A stretch of DNA of 38,222 nucleotides from Rhodobacteraceae bacterium UBA2776 (lineage in GTDB: Bacteria; Pseudomonadota; Alphaproteobacteria; Rhodobacterales; Rhodobacteraceae). Location: contig DEIK01000074.1 of the NCBI GenBank assembly GCA_002352425.1, positions 71,561 to 109,782 of the forward strand, given 5' to 3'. The notes beneath the pieces were generated by a model. The model searched no databases, was not told where the DNA came from, and worked only from the letters and a program-made list of their open reading frames with translations. The translations under genes and the position numbers were made by a program. This document shows positions 9,186 through 17,523 of the stretch, piece after piece (within the stretch, counting starts at the first letter, position 1; each line of letters begins with the position of its first letter).

Positions 9186-9213
9186 GTGTGATCCCCATCA
9201 GAGGCATCCACAC
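9186..9213 (-). promoter_or_regulatory. Hairpin in the dnaK 5' leader
   Basis: In the predicted dnaK leader RNA, GUGUGGAU (9213-9206) can pair with AUCACAC (9192-9186), a 7-bp stem with one bulged G and a 13-base loop, about 20 bases upstream of the Shine-Dalgarno sequence. It could influence translation or stability. The Shine-Dalgarno bases are not inside the stem, so a simple thermometer is not indicated. Confidence 0.3.
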
Positions 9214-9264
9214 GCCAATCCCAAATTTTTCAACCAGAGCGAACCCTGATCATGCTTCTCGGGG

Positions 9265-9294
9265 TATATAAGGAGGGGGTATGCACCCTGCAAG
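9265..9294 (-). promoter_or_regulatory. RpoH (sigma-32) type heat-shock promoter of dnaK
   Basis: On the minus strand CTTG (9294-9291) is separated by exactly 18 bases from CTTATATA (9272-9265). This fits the alphaproteobacterial heat-shock consensus CTTG-N17/18-CYTATNT. Transcription would begin near 9258, giving a leader of about 105 bases before the dnaK ATG. It is the only such match I noticed in the 332-base gap between dnaK and the divergent permease gene. Confidence 0.7.
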
Positions 9295-9484
9295 GCACAC
9301 TGCGGCGATTTGGAGCATAAAAATTGATTCATTTCCGATATTTGCAACAAATTCTGGCCGTTTGCCGGTCTGTAGCTTTTTTGAGCCTGCAAACTGCGAC
9401 ATATTCAGCACGGCGAATATAAAGGTTTCCCTTCGTTGCGCCTGTCATTACTAACTGGCAAAACGCAGCAACAGGATAACAGAC

Positions 9485-10438
9485 ATGAAACAAATCGCCC
9501 TTATCGTGGTGGCCATCGCCCTTGGCCTTGCCACTGGCAACCTAACCGGTGGGTTCAACTTTTACTCGGCTGTTTGTTTGGTCGCGGGGATTTTCCTTGT
9601 GACTCCCAGCCTATTCAAATTCCATTTCTCGGATTTTGCGATCATCAAAACCCATACTGGTGCGATCTTCAAAAACCTGTGGATCAACTATTTGTTGCTG
9701 ACCGTTTTTGCGCTGATCATCGGTTACGCCAGTCAAGACATTGGCATTGCCGCCGCGCTGTTCCTTTTGGCGCTATTGCCCGGCGGTGGCATGGTGATGA
9801 TGTGGATCAAAGTCAGCGGTGCGAATGTGAAACTTGGGTTTGTGATTTTCATGCTAAATCTGGCTCTATTGCTGCCTGTCACGCTAATTTTTAGCCAGTT
9901 CTATGGTATTGCGTCCCCCCATTTTCCCGCCGTGGACCTGTCGGGTATTGATGGCATTGCTGCGACCAATAACATCAAGCCGGTCGGACCATTCATGATC
10001 CTCATCGTGATCCCCTTTGTGCTTAGTCGCATCGTGCTTATGTTCCTACCCAGTGTCGTCGAATTTACCGCCAAGCACCAACAGACCATTTCCAAACTGA
10101 CCATGTTCGGCATCGTATTTTATCTGTTTTCCTTGAAAACATCGCAGTTGTTGTTTCAGGTTTCGGTGATGGATTTGGTGTTGGCCGCCGTGGCGACGCT
10201 GGCATTCTATGCCGTCACCTTTGTCGCCGCGATAAAACTGACGGGTAAAACGCCGGATGACAAAGCCGTGTTTTGGCACATCGCGACCCGCTATATCACG
10301 TTGGCGCTGATCCTTGCGGTGTTCAGTGTCGACACCTTTGGCGCGACATTCATCCTGCCTATTATGTTTGCCTATTTCATTCAGATCGGCGCGGCCGGTT
10401 TTTTGGCGAGGATTGAGATCGAGCAGCCGTCAACATAG
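9485..10438 (+). CDS. BASS/ACR3-like membrane permease
   Basis: Integral membrane protein of 317 residues with about ten predicted transmembrane segments and very little soluble sequence. The stretch LLPGGGMVMMWIKVSGANVKLGF resembles the conserved crossover region of the bile acid:sodium symporter superfamily, which includes the arsenite exporter ACR3 (short motif followed by a helix break and a G-N-x-x-L pattern). The substrate cannot be read from sequence; no arsenic genes (arsC, arsR) lie nearby, so a resistance role is not supported by context. The ATG at 9485 follows AGGATAA. It is transcribed away from dnaK and stands alone, converging on the GNAT gene with a 3-base gap. Confidence 0.6.
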   Translation: MKQIALIVVAIALGLATGNLTGGFNFYSAVCLVAGIFLVTPSLFKFHFSDFAIIKTHTGAIFKNLWINYLLLTVFALIIGYASQDIGIAAALFLLALLPGGGMVMMWIKVSGANVKLGFVIFMLNLALLLPVTLIFSQFYGIASPHFPAVDLSGIDGIAATNNIKPVGPFMILIVIPFVLSRIVLMFLPSVVEFTAKHQQTISKLTMFGIVFYLFSLKTSQLLFQVSVMDLVLAAVATLAFYAVTFVAAIKLTGKTPDDKAVFWHIATRYITLALILAVFSVDTFGATFILPIMFAYFIQIGAAGFLARIEIEQPST

Positions 10439-10441
10439 GCT

Positions 10442-10912
10442 CTAATCCGCCTGAATATCCTTGATCATGTTGATTCCAGTCGTCCGAAATCCGTCTTTTA
10501 GATACAGGTTTTGCGCCCGCTCATTGTCTGCAGCAACACGCAGTTTGATTTGCTCAAAGCCGTCTTTGGCGAGCATGGCTTCAAGGCGCGCCAATGCTCG
10601 TGTGGCATGACCTTTGCGTTGATGTGCAGGCAGGATGCAAAAATCATAGATAAAGACCGTTCGCGCGGTATGATCTGGCTTGTACCACAGATATCCAATC
10701 ACCTTGGATACGGCTCTAATGCAGAGCAAAACGTGATCCGGCGTCGCGGGGCCTTGGGGGAGATCGGATTTGACTTCTTGCGTCGCCTTGTCCAGCGCCA
10801 TTTCAAGCGAAAGCCCATAGTTTGACGATATTTCAGCGGCGTAATCGGGAATGAAATAGGCGAGATAGCCGTCAAATTCATCGTCGCGCATCGGTTCAAG
10901 AGTCAGTTCCAC
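10442..10912 (-). CDS. GNAT family N-acetyltransferase
   Basis: A 156-residue acetyl-CoA-dependent acyltransferase of the GNAT fold. The acetyl-CoA loop is LPAHQRKGHATRAL (about 94-107), matching Q/RxxGxG/A. The following beta strand and helix (QIKLRVAADNERAQNLYLKDGFRTTG) are the usual C-terminal GNAT signature. The substrate is unknown. The start is GTG at 10912, directly after the TAA of zapE, with a GGGGG stretch in the zapE end acting as ribosome-binding site; an ATG seven codons later is a weaker option. The adjacency implies co-transcription with zapE. Confidence 0.85.
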   Translation of the reverse strand: MELTLEPMRDDEFDGYLAYFIPDYAAEISSNYGLSLEMALDKATQEVKSDLPQGPATPDHVLLCIRAVSKVIGYLWYKPDHTARTVFIYDFCILPAHQRKGHATRALARLEAMLAKDGFEQIKLRVAADNERAQNLYLKDGFRTTGINMIKDIQAD

Positions 10913-11992
10913 TTATTGCCCCCAATCATCGCCCATCATTTCACGTAGACGGCTGGCTGTGCGCTCAAACTCAAACGCGCCATCGCCCTCAACGTACAGC
11001 ATTTCGGGTTGTGCTACGGCCGTGCAAATAAGCCGCACATGGGCTTCGTATAGAGTGTCTATCAAGGTTACGAACCGTTTGGCTTCGTTAAAGTTCGAGC
11101 GAGATAGCAGTGGGATATCTTCCAACACCAACAGTGAAACGGCATCGGCGATTGCCAGATAATCCGCTGCCCCCAAGGCCGTACCACAAAGATCAAAAAA
11201 GCCGACTCGCGCCACGCCATTGTGAAACATTGGTAAAACAACATCGCGCCCCTTTACGCGCAGCACGAAGGGCGCCCCCGCGCCATCAGTTAGGTCCTGC
11301 CAGACGGTGTCCATAGCCGCGCGCGCTTTGGCGCCATGCTGCACAAAATACCGCTGTGTACCGCCCAACACCTCTTGGCGATAATCCGTTGGGCTGGCCA
11401 GTTCATGCACTACCATTTGTTCTTTGATTTGTTCGATAAACGGCAAAAACAACTGGCGATTCAACCCGTCTTTATACAGCTCGTCCGGCGTGCGGTTCGA
11501 CGTGGTCACAACCACTACCCCCGCCTCAAACAATGCTTCAAACAAGCGCCCGACGATCATCGCGTCGGTAATATCGCTGATTTGCATTTCGTCAAATGCC
11601 AACACGCGTACTTGTTCAGCAATCTGGGCCGCCACTGGCGCAATGGCATCGTCCACACCGGTTTTTCGCGCTTCATTTATTCCCGCATGAACCTCTTGCA
11701 TGAAAGCATGAAAATGTACGCGACGCTTGCCATTGATCGACAGATTTTCAACGAACAAATCCATCAACATGGATTTCCCCCGGCCCACGCCACCCCACAT
11801 GTATAACCCTTGAGGTGTGTCTTCGGGCTTATGAAACAACCCGCCCAAAATCCCGCGCTTACGTGTCTTGGCGGCCTCCAAATGCATGCGAATATCCTCA
11901 AGCGCGGGCAGGGCCGCGACCTGTGCAACATCCGCCGTCAACACACCTTCAGCGACCAAGCGGGCGTATATATCTTGCAATCTTTCCGTCAT
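10913..11992 (-). CDS. zapE: ZapE/AFG1-type cell-division ATPase
   Basis: P-loop ATPase of the AFG1/ZapE family (359 residues, close to the usual 350-375). Walker A is GGVGRGKS (about 67-74), Walker B LAFDEMQISD, followed by the sensor region VVVTTSNRTPDELYKDGLNR typical of AFG1. In E. coli ZapE associates with the Z-ring during division under stress; mitochondrial AFG1 helps clear respiratory-chain subunits. The ATG at 11992 preceded by GGAGA gives the family N-terminus (MTERLQDIYARL). The frame stays open for a further 200 codons upstream, but that part overlaps the MFS gene's promoter and start and is not convincing protein. Confidence 0.93.
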   Translation of the reverse strand: MTERLQDIYARLVAEGVLTADVAQVAALPALEDIRMHLEAAKTRKRGILGGLFHKPEDTPQGLYMWGGVGRGKSMLMDLFVENLSINGKRRVHFHAFMQEVHAGINEARKTGVDDAIAPVAAQIAEQVRVLAFDEMQISDITDAMIVGRLFEALFEAGVVVVTTSNRTPDELYKDGLNRQLFLPFIEQIKEQMVVHELASPTDYRQEVLGGTQRYFVQHGAKARAAMDTVWQDLTDGAGAPFVLRVKGRDVVLPMFHNGVARVGFFDLCGTALGAADYLAIADAVSLLVLEDIPLLSRSNFNEAKRFVTLIDTLYEAHVRLICTAVAQPEMLYVEGDGAFEFERTASRLREMMGDDWGQ

Positions 11993-12103
11993 CCGATCTC
12001 CATATTTCGCCTCACCCCATAAAGAAAGCTGATGTGGCACAGAAAAACAATTCATTTGACGCGGTGGCAGTTTTGCCAGACCCTCAACAAACTGGAGAAC
12101 CCA

Positions 12104-13348
12104 ATGACAGATCAACGCGCCCCGCTCATTACCCCCGTCCTGATTGGCGGCTGTATCATTATCATGATCGGATTTGCGATCCGCGCCAGTTTTGGCGTGT
12201 TCCAAATCCCGATTGCGCAGGAATTTGGTTGGCTGCGCAGCGAATTTTCCTTTGCCATCGCGATCCAGAATCTGGCGTGGGGCATTGGTCAGCCGATATT
12301 TGGTGCAATCGCGGAAAAAGTCGGTGATCGTAAGGCCATCATCGCAGGTGCGCTTATCTACGCGCTGGGCCTTGTGCTGTCGTCCTATGCGGTCACGCCA
12401 ACCCAACACCAGTTCCTTGAAATTCTCGTTGGTTTTGGCATCGCCGGCACTGGATTTGGCGTGATCCTCGCTGTTGTGGGCCGCGCAGCATCTGACGAAA
12501 ACCGCTCTGTTGCGCTGGGCATTGCCACTGCCGCTGGCTCGGCTGGTCAAGTCTTTGGCGCACCGCTGGCTGAATACCTGCTCAGCCATATGCCGTGGCA
12601 ATCGGTGTTCATGGCCTTCGCGGGCTTGATCCTGCTGGCACTTTTCGCGCTACCGATGATGCGCTCGCCAACCCGTCCCGCCACCCGCGCCGAGCTGGAG
12701 CAATCAATGGGCGAAACCCTGATGAAAGCCTTCAAAGATCCCTCTTTCACGTTGATCTTCCTTGGTTTCTTTTCCTGTGGCTATCAGTTGGCGTTTGTGA
12801 CAGCGCATTTCCCTGCTTTGATAACCGAGATGTGCGGCGCAATCGATCCCTCTGGCACGCTGGCCTCGATCGGCGTTTCCACCACCTCTGCGCTGGGTGC
12901 TGTCGCTATTTCGCTGATCGGTTTGGCCAATATCGTCGGCACAATCTTTGCCGGGTGGCTTGGGAATCGCTATTCCAAGAAGTACTTGCTGACGGCGATT
13001 TACGTCGGCCGAACTATCATTGCAGCCGCCTTCATTTTGTTGCCGATCACCCCGACCACGGTGATCCTGTTTTCGATCGGCATGGGGTCATTGTGGCTGG
13101 CGACAGTGCCACTCACCTCCGGCCTTGTCGCGCATATCTATGGGCTGCGTTACATGGGTACACTCTATGGCATCGTGTTTTTCTCGCACCAACTGGGCAG
13201 TTTTTTGGGCGTCTGGCTGGGCGGTCGGATGTACGACACATTCGGCGATTATACTGCGGTCTGGTGGATCGGCGTTGGCATTGGCGCTTTCTCGGCCATC
13301 GTCCACCTACCGGTTAAGGAAGTCCCGCTAGAGGCCCGCACTGCTTAA
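12104..13348 (+). CDS. Major facilitator superfamily transporter
   Basis: MFS permease of 414 residues with 12 predicted transmembrane helices in two halves. The loop between helices 2 and 3 carries GAIAEKVGDRKAIIAG, the MFS motif A (G-x-L/I-A-D/E-K-x-G-D-R/K). The N-terminal pattern FGVFQIPIAQEFGW is typical of the monocarboxylate/oxalate-formate branch (MCT-like), so a small carboxylate substrate is possible, but this is inference. ATG 12104 follows GGAG at about 8 bases; the 24 extra codons of the longer frame lack membrane-protein character. It is divergent from zapE and converges with the alpha/beta hydrolase gene. Confidence 0.85.
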   Translation: MTDQRAPLITPVLIGGCIIIMIGFAIRASFGVFQIPIAQEFGWLRSEFSFAIAIQNLAWGIGQPIFGAIAEKVGDRKAIIAGALIYALGLVLSSYAVTPTQHQFLEILVGFGIAGTGFGVILAVVGRAASDENRSVALGIATAAGSAGQVFGAPLAEYLLSHMPWQSVFMAFAGLILLALFALPMMRSPTRPATRAELEQSMGETLMKAFKDPSFTLIFLGFFSCGYQLAFVTAHFPALITEMCGAIDPSGTLASIGVSTTSALGAVAISLIGLANIVGTIFAGWLGNRYSKKYLLTAIYVGRTIIAAAFILLPITPTTVILFSIGMGSLWLATVPLTSGLVAHIYGLRYMGTLYGIVFFSHQLGSFLGVWLGGRMYDTFGDYTAVWWIGVGIGAFSAIVHLPVKEVPLEARTA

Positions 13349-13398
13349 CCCTTGCTATTTCATGGATCGCTTTGCCTAACGCACAGCCCGCAATGTGT

Positions 13399-14322
13399 TC
13401 AAACCTCGCGTAAGAATTCTTGTATCGCAATAATTACCTGATGCGGGTGAGAATGGGGCAGTGAATGCGGGGCGTCAGGGATCATGGTTTGACGGGCGGT
13501 GTGATTTATCGCAGTCAATTTTCCGAGACCGGACAAGGGGATCACAGTGTCTGCCTCACCCCAAATCGCGGCGATAGGAACAGCGGATTTTGCGAGAGTC
13601 TTGTGTTCTTTTACAAGCTCATTTGCCAACAAATTGCGTTGACTAGACAGGATGGCAGGCAGGAAGCCTTGCACAAGGGTGTCGGCGGCTTGCATGTCGT
13701 AAACATTCGGCACTTCAGAGGGTGTGTTGGATGCGGTTTTCAGGCCTTTGCGTATGAACCAGCCCCCCAGAACCATCATGATCCAGTCGCCGACAATCGG
13801 CGTATTCCTGACAAATGTAGGGAGCCTGCCTTGTGTGATACCAAGGCCTGCCGGAGCCAGTAAAATCAAACGTTCCAACATCTCGGGGTGTTTGGCGCCA
13901 TAGCAGGTCGCGATTGCCCCGCCCATTGAGTACCCGATCAACATGATACCTCCGTCAACTTTTTGATCTAACAGTAGTTCTTCCAGTTGGCGGTTGAAAA
14001 ACTCGGCGTCTTGCGCCCCTTTGACGCTGTCCGAATATCCACGACCGTACAGATCATACGTCAGCACGCGATAGCCCATACGGTTTAGCCCGACCACCAG
14101 CGCATCCCAGACATAGCTGGGGGTTGTCAAACCATGCACGCAAACCGCGACAGCACCATCTTTGGGGCCGTGCCATTGGTAGTGGGTCACGCCACTGGGC
14201 AGATTGGCGAAACGACCAGCAGCGCCTTTGCGTGTCTCCGTACTCATCGGCTTGCGACGGCGCTCGGCTATGAAGGGCGCGGCGATTAGAATGATGATGA
14301 CGGGCAGTAGAAATATGCTCAT
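13399..14322 (-). CDS. Alpha/beta-fold hydrolase, membrane-anchored
   Basis: A 308-residue alpha/beta hydrolase. The N-terminus is one hydrophobic helix (SIFLLPVIIILIAAPFIAERRRK), a likely signal anchor. The core has an oxyanion region VCVHGLTTPSY, the nucleophile elbow GYSMGG with Ser132, an acid Asp in WGEADTVIP and a catalytic His in DAPHSLPHSHP, so the triad looks complete. The substrate is unknown. The ATG at 14322 overlaps the stop of the dioxygenase gene as ATGA, so it is probably translationally coupled and last in the six-gene run; a start 10 codons earlier inside the upstream gene is less likely. Confidence 0.85.
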   Translation of the reverse strand: MSIFLLPVIIILIAAPFIAERRRKPMSTETRKGAAGRFANLPSGVTHYQWHGPKDGAVAVCVHGLTTPSYVWDALVVGLNRMGYRVLTYDLYGRGYSDSVKGAQDAEFFNRQLEELLLDQKVDGGIMLIGYSMGGAIATCYGAKHPEMLERLILLAPAGLGITQGRLPTFVRNTPIVGDWIMMVLGGWFIRKGLKTASNTPSEVPNVYDMQAADTLVQGFLPAILSSQRNLLANELVKEHKTLAKSAVPIAAIWGEADTVIPLSGLGKLTAINHTARQTMIPDAPHSLPHSHPHQVIIAIQEFLREV

Positions 14323-15110
14323 TTCGTTTTGTCCCATATAACTGGAAACCAATCCTCGCGAAGGCGTTGGCCAGCCGTCATTTCGTGGCCGGGGAAGGGT
14401 GGCGAAGTGCGGCCTGGTCGCACAATATAGCGGGCGTCATCACCCAACCACCGCAGACTTAGCGCACGTCGTGAGGTTTTGCCCAAGTTACCACGCGCGC
14501 CGTGGACGGTGCGGTAGTCAAACAACACTGCGTCCCCAGGGTTCATCGGCCATTCCAGAACTTTCATATCAGCGGGGTCTTTGTCGGGGTCGGGAACCGG
14601 TGTCCAATCATGTTCGCCCTCATAAAAGTCGCTGTCGTCGGACCAGCTGACGGGGCGCACCATGCGATCCCATTTGTGCGATCCAGCGATGAAGCGCAGG
14701 CTGGCGTCTTGGACCGGATCAAGCGGCATCCACATGCTGACGGTTTGCTCGCCAGTGACGAAATAATAGGGGCTGTCTTGGTGCCACGGTGTTGGGGTTG
14801 GGGTGCCGGCATCTTTGACCAACACGTGATCATGATAGAGTTGCGCGGTGTTGGATTGCATGACGGTTGCGGCCAATTCGGCGGTTGGGCTTTTGCGGCT
14901 GATTTGCTCGAACTCGGGGATGCGGGTCCAATTGCAATAGTCGTCAAAGAACCGCCCTTCGGCGACGTCGTTTTCTGAAGCGTATTCACTGGGGTTGGCT
15001 AGATTTCGCGCCACGCCGGCGGCCATCAGATCGACCCAGTCGGTGAAGATACCCTCAACCTTTACGACGCCATCACGTTGGAAATCTGCGACTTGTTTTG
15101 CTGAGATCAT
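14319..15110 (-). CDS. PhyH-like Fe(II)/2-oxoglutarate dioxygenase
   Basis: A 263-residue protein of the phytanoyl-CoA dioxygenase (PhyH) superfamily, which hydroxylates diverse small molecules using Fe(II), O2 and 2-oxoglutarate. The metal ligands appear as PWHQDSPYY (HxD) and a distal His in DYRTVHGARGN, followed by an Arg-containing strand (SRRALSLRW) that can bind 2-oxoglutarate. This superfamily includes EctD and many natural-product enzymes, so phytanate is not implied. ATG 15110 sits in an ATGA overlap with the preceding cyclodeaminase-like gene, and the following hydrolase start overlaps its stop in the same way, so the three enzymes probably act together. Confidence 0.88.
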   Translation of the reverse strand: MISAKQVADFQRDGVVKVEGIFTDWVDLMAAGVARNLANPSEYASENDVAEGRFFDDYCNWTRIPEFEQISRKSPTAELAATVMQSNTAQLYHDHVLVKDAGTPTPTPWHQDSPYYFVTGEQTVSMWMPLDPVQDASLRFIAGSHKWDRMVRPVSWSDDSDFYEGEHDWTPVPDPDKDPADMKVLEWPMNPGDAVLFDYRTVHGARGNLGKTSRRALSLRWLGDDARYIVRPGRTSPPFPGHEMTAGQRLREDWFPVIWDKTK

Positions 15111-16027
15111 CGGGCTCTCCATGCGTCCAGAATGTAGCGGCTGACCATCAGGTCCAGATGCGCACCGCCACCGTTTTTGAACAGGGTAATTTCGGTGTCG
15201 TCATTGCGTTTGAACGTGCCGCTGGTCAAGTTATAGTAGTCGGCGATCACGTCACTGCGGGTGATTGCGCCGCTGGCCAACGGGATCATCATTTCGCCGA
15301 TATGGCTGATAGTTGTGTCAAAGCTGTCGACAAAGATGCGGGCGCGTTGAAGAGCAGCGTCATCGACCTCGCGCATGTCGGGGCGATAGGCGCCGATCAG
15401 GTCGATGTGTTGGCCGGGCTGCAGCCATTCGCCTTTGATTAGCGGGTCGGCGGACATGGTGGCCGAAGTAACGATGTCGGCGGCGCGCACGGCGCCTTCC
15501 AGATCGGTGGTGGCTGTGGTGTCGGGGAATTCTTGTGCCATTTTGGTGGCCGCATCGGGTGAGCGGTTCCAAACGCTGAATTGCGCATCGGGAAAGGCTG
15601 CGCCATAGGCAGTGCGCAATGCATGGCCGACTGTGCCAGCGCCAACAATCAGGATATTGCGGCTGTCAGGGCGGGCCAGTTGTTTGGCGGCCATCAGGCT
15701 GTCACCTGCGGTTTTCCATTTGGTAACCAGATGAAAATCAATCAGTGCATCAAGTTGGCCATTTTTGTCGGAAAACAAATTCACGGCCCCGTTGACCATT
15801 GGCAGGTTCGCGGCGGGGTTGTTAGGGAAAATGGTTGCGGCTTTGGTGGCAAGGCCCAACCCGTCGATCCAAGCGGCACGGGAAAGCAGGGTGTCCTTGC
15901 CGCGATAAAGGAAGGTATCGGCGATCTCGGCCTTTGGCAGCTTGTGGGATTCAACCAAAGCATCGCAAAGCGCGTTCCAATTTAGCAGGGCTTCACCTTC
16001 GTCAAATCCGATGATTTCAAAATTCAT
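15107..16027 (-). CDS. Ornithine cyclodeaminase/mu-crystallin family protein
   Basis: A 306-residue NAD(P)-binding protein of the ornithine cyclodeaminase/mu-crystallin family. The Rossmann core is ILIVGAGTVGHALRTAY (about 145-161), and the preceding part (GLATKAATIFPNN, VNGAVNLFSDKNGQLDALID) matches the family's substrate-side region with its conserved Lys. Members include ornithine cyclodeaminase, alanine dehydrogenase and ketimine reductases, so the exact reaction is open. The start is clear: ATG 16027 with GGAGG upstream. It leads the tightly coupled trio with the PhyH-like dioxygenase and the hydrolase, suggesting a small pathway that modifies an amino acid or cyclic imine. Confidence 0.85.
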   Translation of the reverse strand: MNFEIIGFDEGEALLNWNALCDALVESHKLPKAEIADTFLYRGKDTLLSRAAWIDGLGLATKAATIFPNNPAANLPMVNGAVNLFSDKNGQLDALIDFHLVTKWKTAGDSLMAAKQLARPDSRNILIVGAGTVGHALRTAYGAAFPDAQFSVWNRSPDAATKMAQEFPDTTATTDLEGAVRAADIVTSATMSADPLIKGEWLQPGQHIDLIGAYRPDMREVDDAALQRARIFVDSFDTTISHIGEMMIPLASGAITRSDVIADYYNLTSGTFKRNDDTEITLFKNGGGAHLDLMVSRYILDAWRAR

Positions 16028-16080
16028 AAGGGTGCCTCCATTGGCATTAAATCACTGCGGCGAACCTACGTAACGGGCCA

Positions 16081-16542
16081 TCAAGTCGCCTCATCTTTCG
16101 TTGCTTTGTTCAACTCGCTGTCTAGAGATGAAAGGAAACGCGACCGATCGGCTTTTGTAAAGGCTTTGCCACCGCCTTGGCGGAATGGATCAGCCTCGCG
16201 TAGATCGCTCATCAGGTCGCGGGTGGCCAGTATGTTGCCAATGTTGGCGGGGGTGAAGACTTCACCGTTGTGTTTCAGCACGCGCGCGCCAGCTTCGATA
16301 CATTTTGCGGCCAGTGGGATGTCACCGGTCACCACCACGTCGCCGCGTCCTGCGCGTTCAGCGATCCACATGTCGGCCACATCAGGACCGTCCGCCACAA
16401 ATACCATTTCAACCAAAGGGTTCGGGGATGGGCGCAGGCCGCCGTTGCACACCATGAAGGTTTTCAACTGGCGGCGGGTGGCAACGCGTTCGGCCTCGTC
16501 TTTGACGGGGCAGGCGTCGGCGTCGATGTATATGGCGGTCAT
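16081..16542 (-). CDS. YaiI/YqxD family protein (DUF188)
   Basis: A 153-residue protein of the UPF0178/DUF188 family, a PIN-like fold of unknown function. The signature start MTAIYIDADACPVKDEA, with two acidic residues, and the central GDVVVTGDIPLAAKCIEAGARVL with further acidic residues are clearly present. It could be a nuclease by analogy with PIN domains, but activity is not established. It lies 19 bases after the AEC permease gene and 53 bases before the cyclodeaminase-like gene, all on the minus strand. Confidence 0.9.
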   Translation of the reverse strand: MTAIYIDADACPVKDEAERVATRRQLKTFMVCNGGLRPSPNPLVEMVFVADGPDVADMWIAERAGRGDVVVTGDIPLAAKCIEAGARVLKHNGEVFTPANIGNILATRDLMSDLREADPFRQGGGKAFTKADRSRFLSSLDSELNKATKDEAT

Positions 16543-16561
16543 GGTAAATCTTTCATGTTGT

Positions 16562-17491
16562 CTAAAGCGTGCTGATCCAGGAAATTACCAGCGAAACCGA
16601 CAGAATGCTGACCAATGTCGAGATCAAGATTGCTGCGGAAACACGGTGTGGGGCGACGTTGTAATGTTGGGCCAAGATGTAAACATTGCCCGCAACCGGA
16701 AGCGCGGCGGCGGCGATCATGACGCCCGCGTCAAACGGCACCACGTCAAAAATCAGCAAGGCACAGACGCCGACTGCAAGCGGGTGCAGCACCAGTTTTG
16801 TGAAGGATAACCAGACGGCGACCGACACCCGATCAAGCGATTTATAGGCCAACGACGCGCCAATTGCGAACAGCGCACCGGGGGTGGCAGCCGCGCCAAG
16901 GATGGTCAAAAATTCGTTGACGGGAACCGGGAGCGGTAAGTTGGCGGTGGACCAAAACAACCCGGCAGCCATCGCTGTAACCATTGGGTTTTTCAGCAGA
17001 CCTTTGCCGACGCTGAACAGGACGGCAGCGGACATGCGCCCGTCACGGCTGCCGGTGATCAGAATTACGATTAGGCTGGAGAATACGATCAAATCGATGG
17101 ACAGCAACATCATGATCGGGCCAACAGCGGCCTCGCCCAACAGGACGGCGAGCATCGGAATTCCCAGAAAACCTGTGTTGCCGATAATACTGCATTGGGC
17201 CTCGATTGCGGCCTCCGCCACGGACAATCCGCGCGCTTTGGCGACCAGCGAGACCAACAGGTAAACCACGCTTGATCCCAGTAAGTATGCATAGGCAAAC
17301 TGGGCGTCGAACAGTTCAGTCACGGGCAGGGTGGCGGCAAAGCGAAACAGCATAGCTGAAAGGGCAAAGTAGAAGACGAATTTCGTCAAATAGGCGGTGG
17401 CATCCGGGGGGAAAAACCGCGTGCGGCCCGCTACATAGCCAACACCCATCAGGGCGAAAAACGGCAGGGTTTTAAGGAATATCTCCAGCAT
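16562..17491 (-). CDS. AEC (auxin efflux carrier) family transporter
   Basis: A 309-residue membrane protein of the AEC family with about ten predicted helices. Diagnostic features are the N-terminal LPFFALMGVGYVAGR, the central GNTGFLGIPML (about 107-117) and the C-terminal half with AAAALPVAGNVYILAQHYNV. Bacterial AEC proteins move small carboxylates such as malate or malonate; the substrate here is not evident. It is 32 bases downstream of mbfA on the same strand, so it is probably in the mbfA transcript. Confidence 0.88.
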   Translation of the reverse strand: MLEIFLKTLPFFALMGVGYVAGRTRFFPPDATAYLTKFVFYFALSAMLFRFAATLPVTELFDAQFAYAYLLGSSVVYLLVSLVAKARGLSVAEAAIEAQCSIIGNTGFLGIPMLAVLLGEAAVGPIMMLLSIDLIVFSSLIVILITGSRDGRMSAAVLFSVGKGLLKNPMVTAMAAGLFWSTANLPLPVPVNEFLTILGAAATPGALFAIGASLAYKSLDRVSVAVWLSFTKLVLHPLAVGVCALLIFDVVPFDAGVMIAAAALPVAGNVYILAQHYNVAPHRVSAAILISTLVSILSVSLVISWISTL

Positions 17492-17523
17492 GATCTTGGC
17501 TTAGCATTCCAACTGCAGGTGTG

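Noticed and set aside
9485..10438. Calling the permease an arsenite exporter (ACR3)
   Set aside because: Only general BASS-fold resemblance is visible and there is no arsenic operon around it.
12002..12601. N-terminal extension of the ZapE frame by about 200 codons
   Set aside because: It runs opposite the MFS coding region, while the ATG at 11992 has a good ribosome-binding site and gives the family length.
12595..13317. Second plus-strand frame inside the MFS gene
   Set aside because: The sequence has no transmembrane pattern or motif and overlaps a clear MFS protein in another frame.
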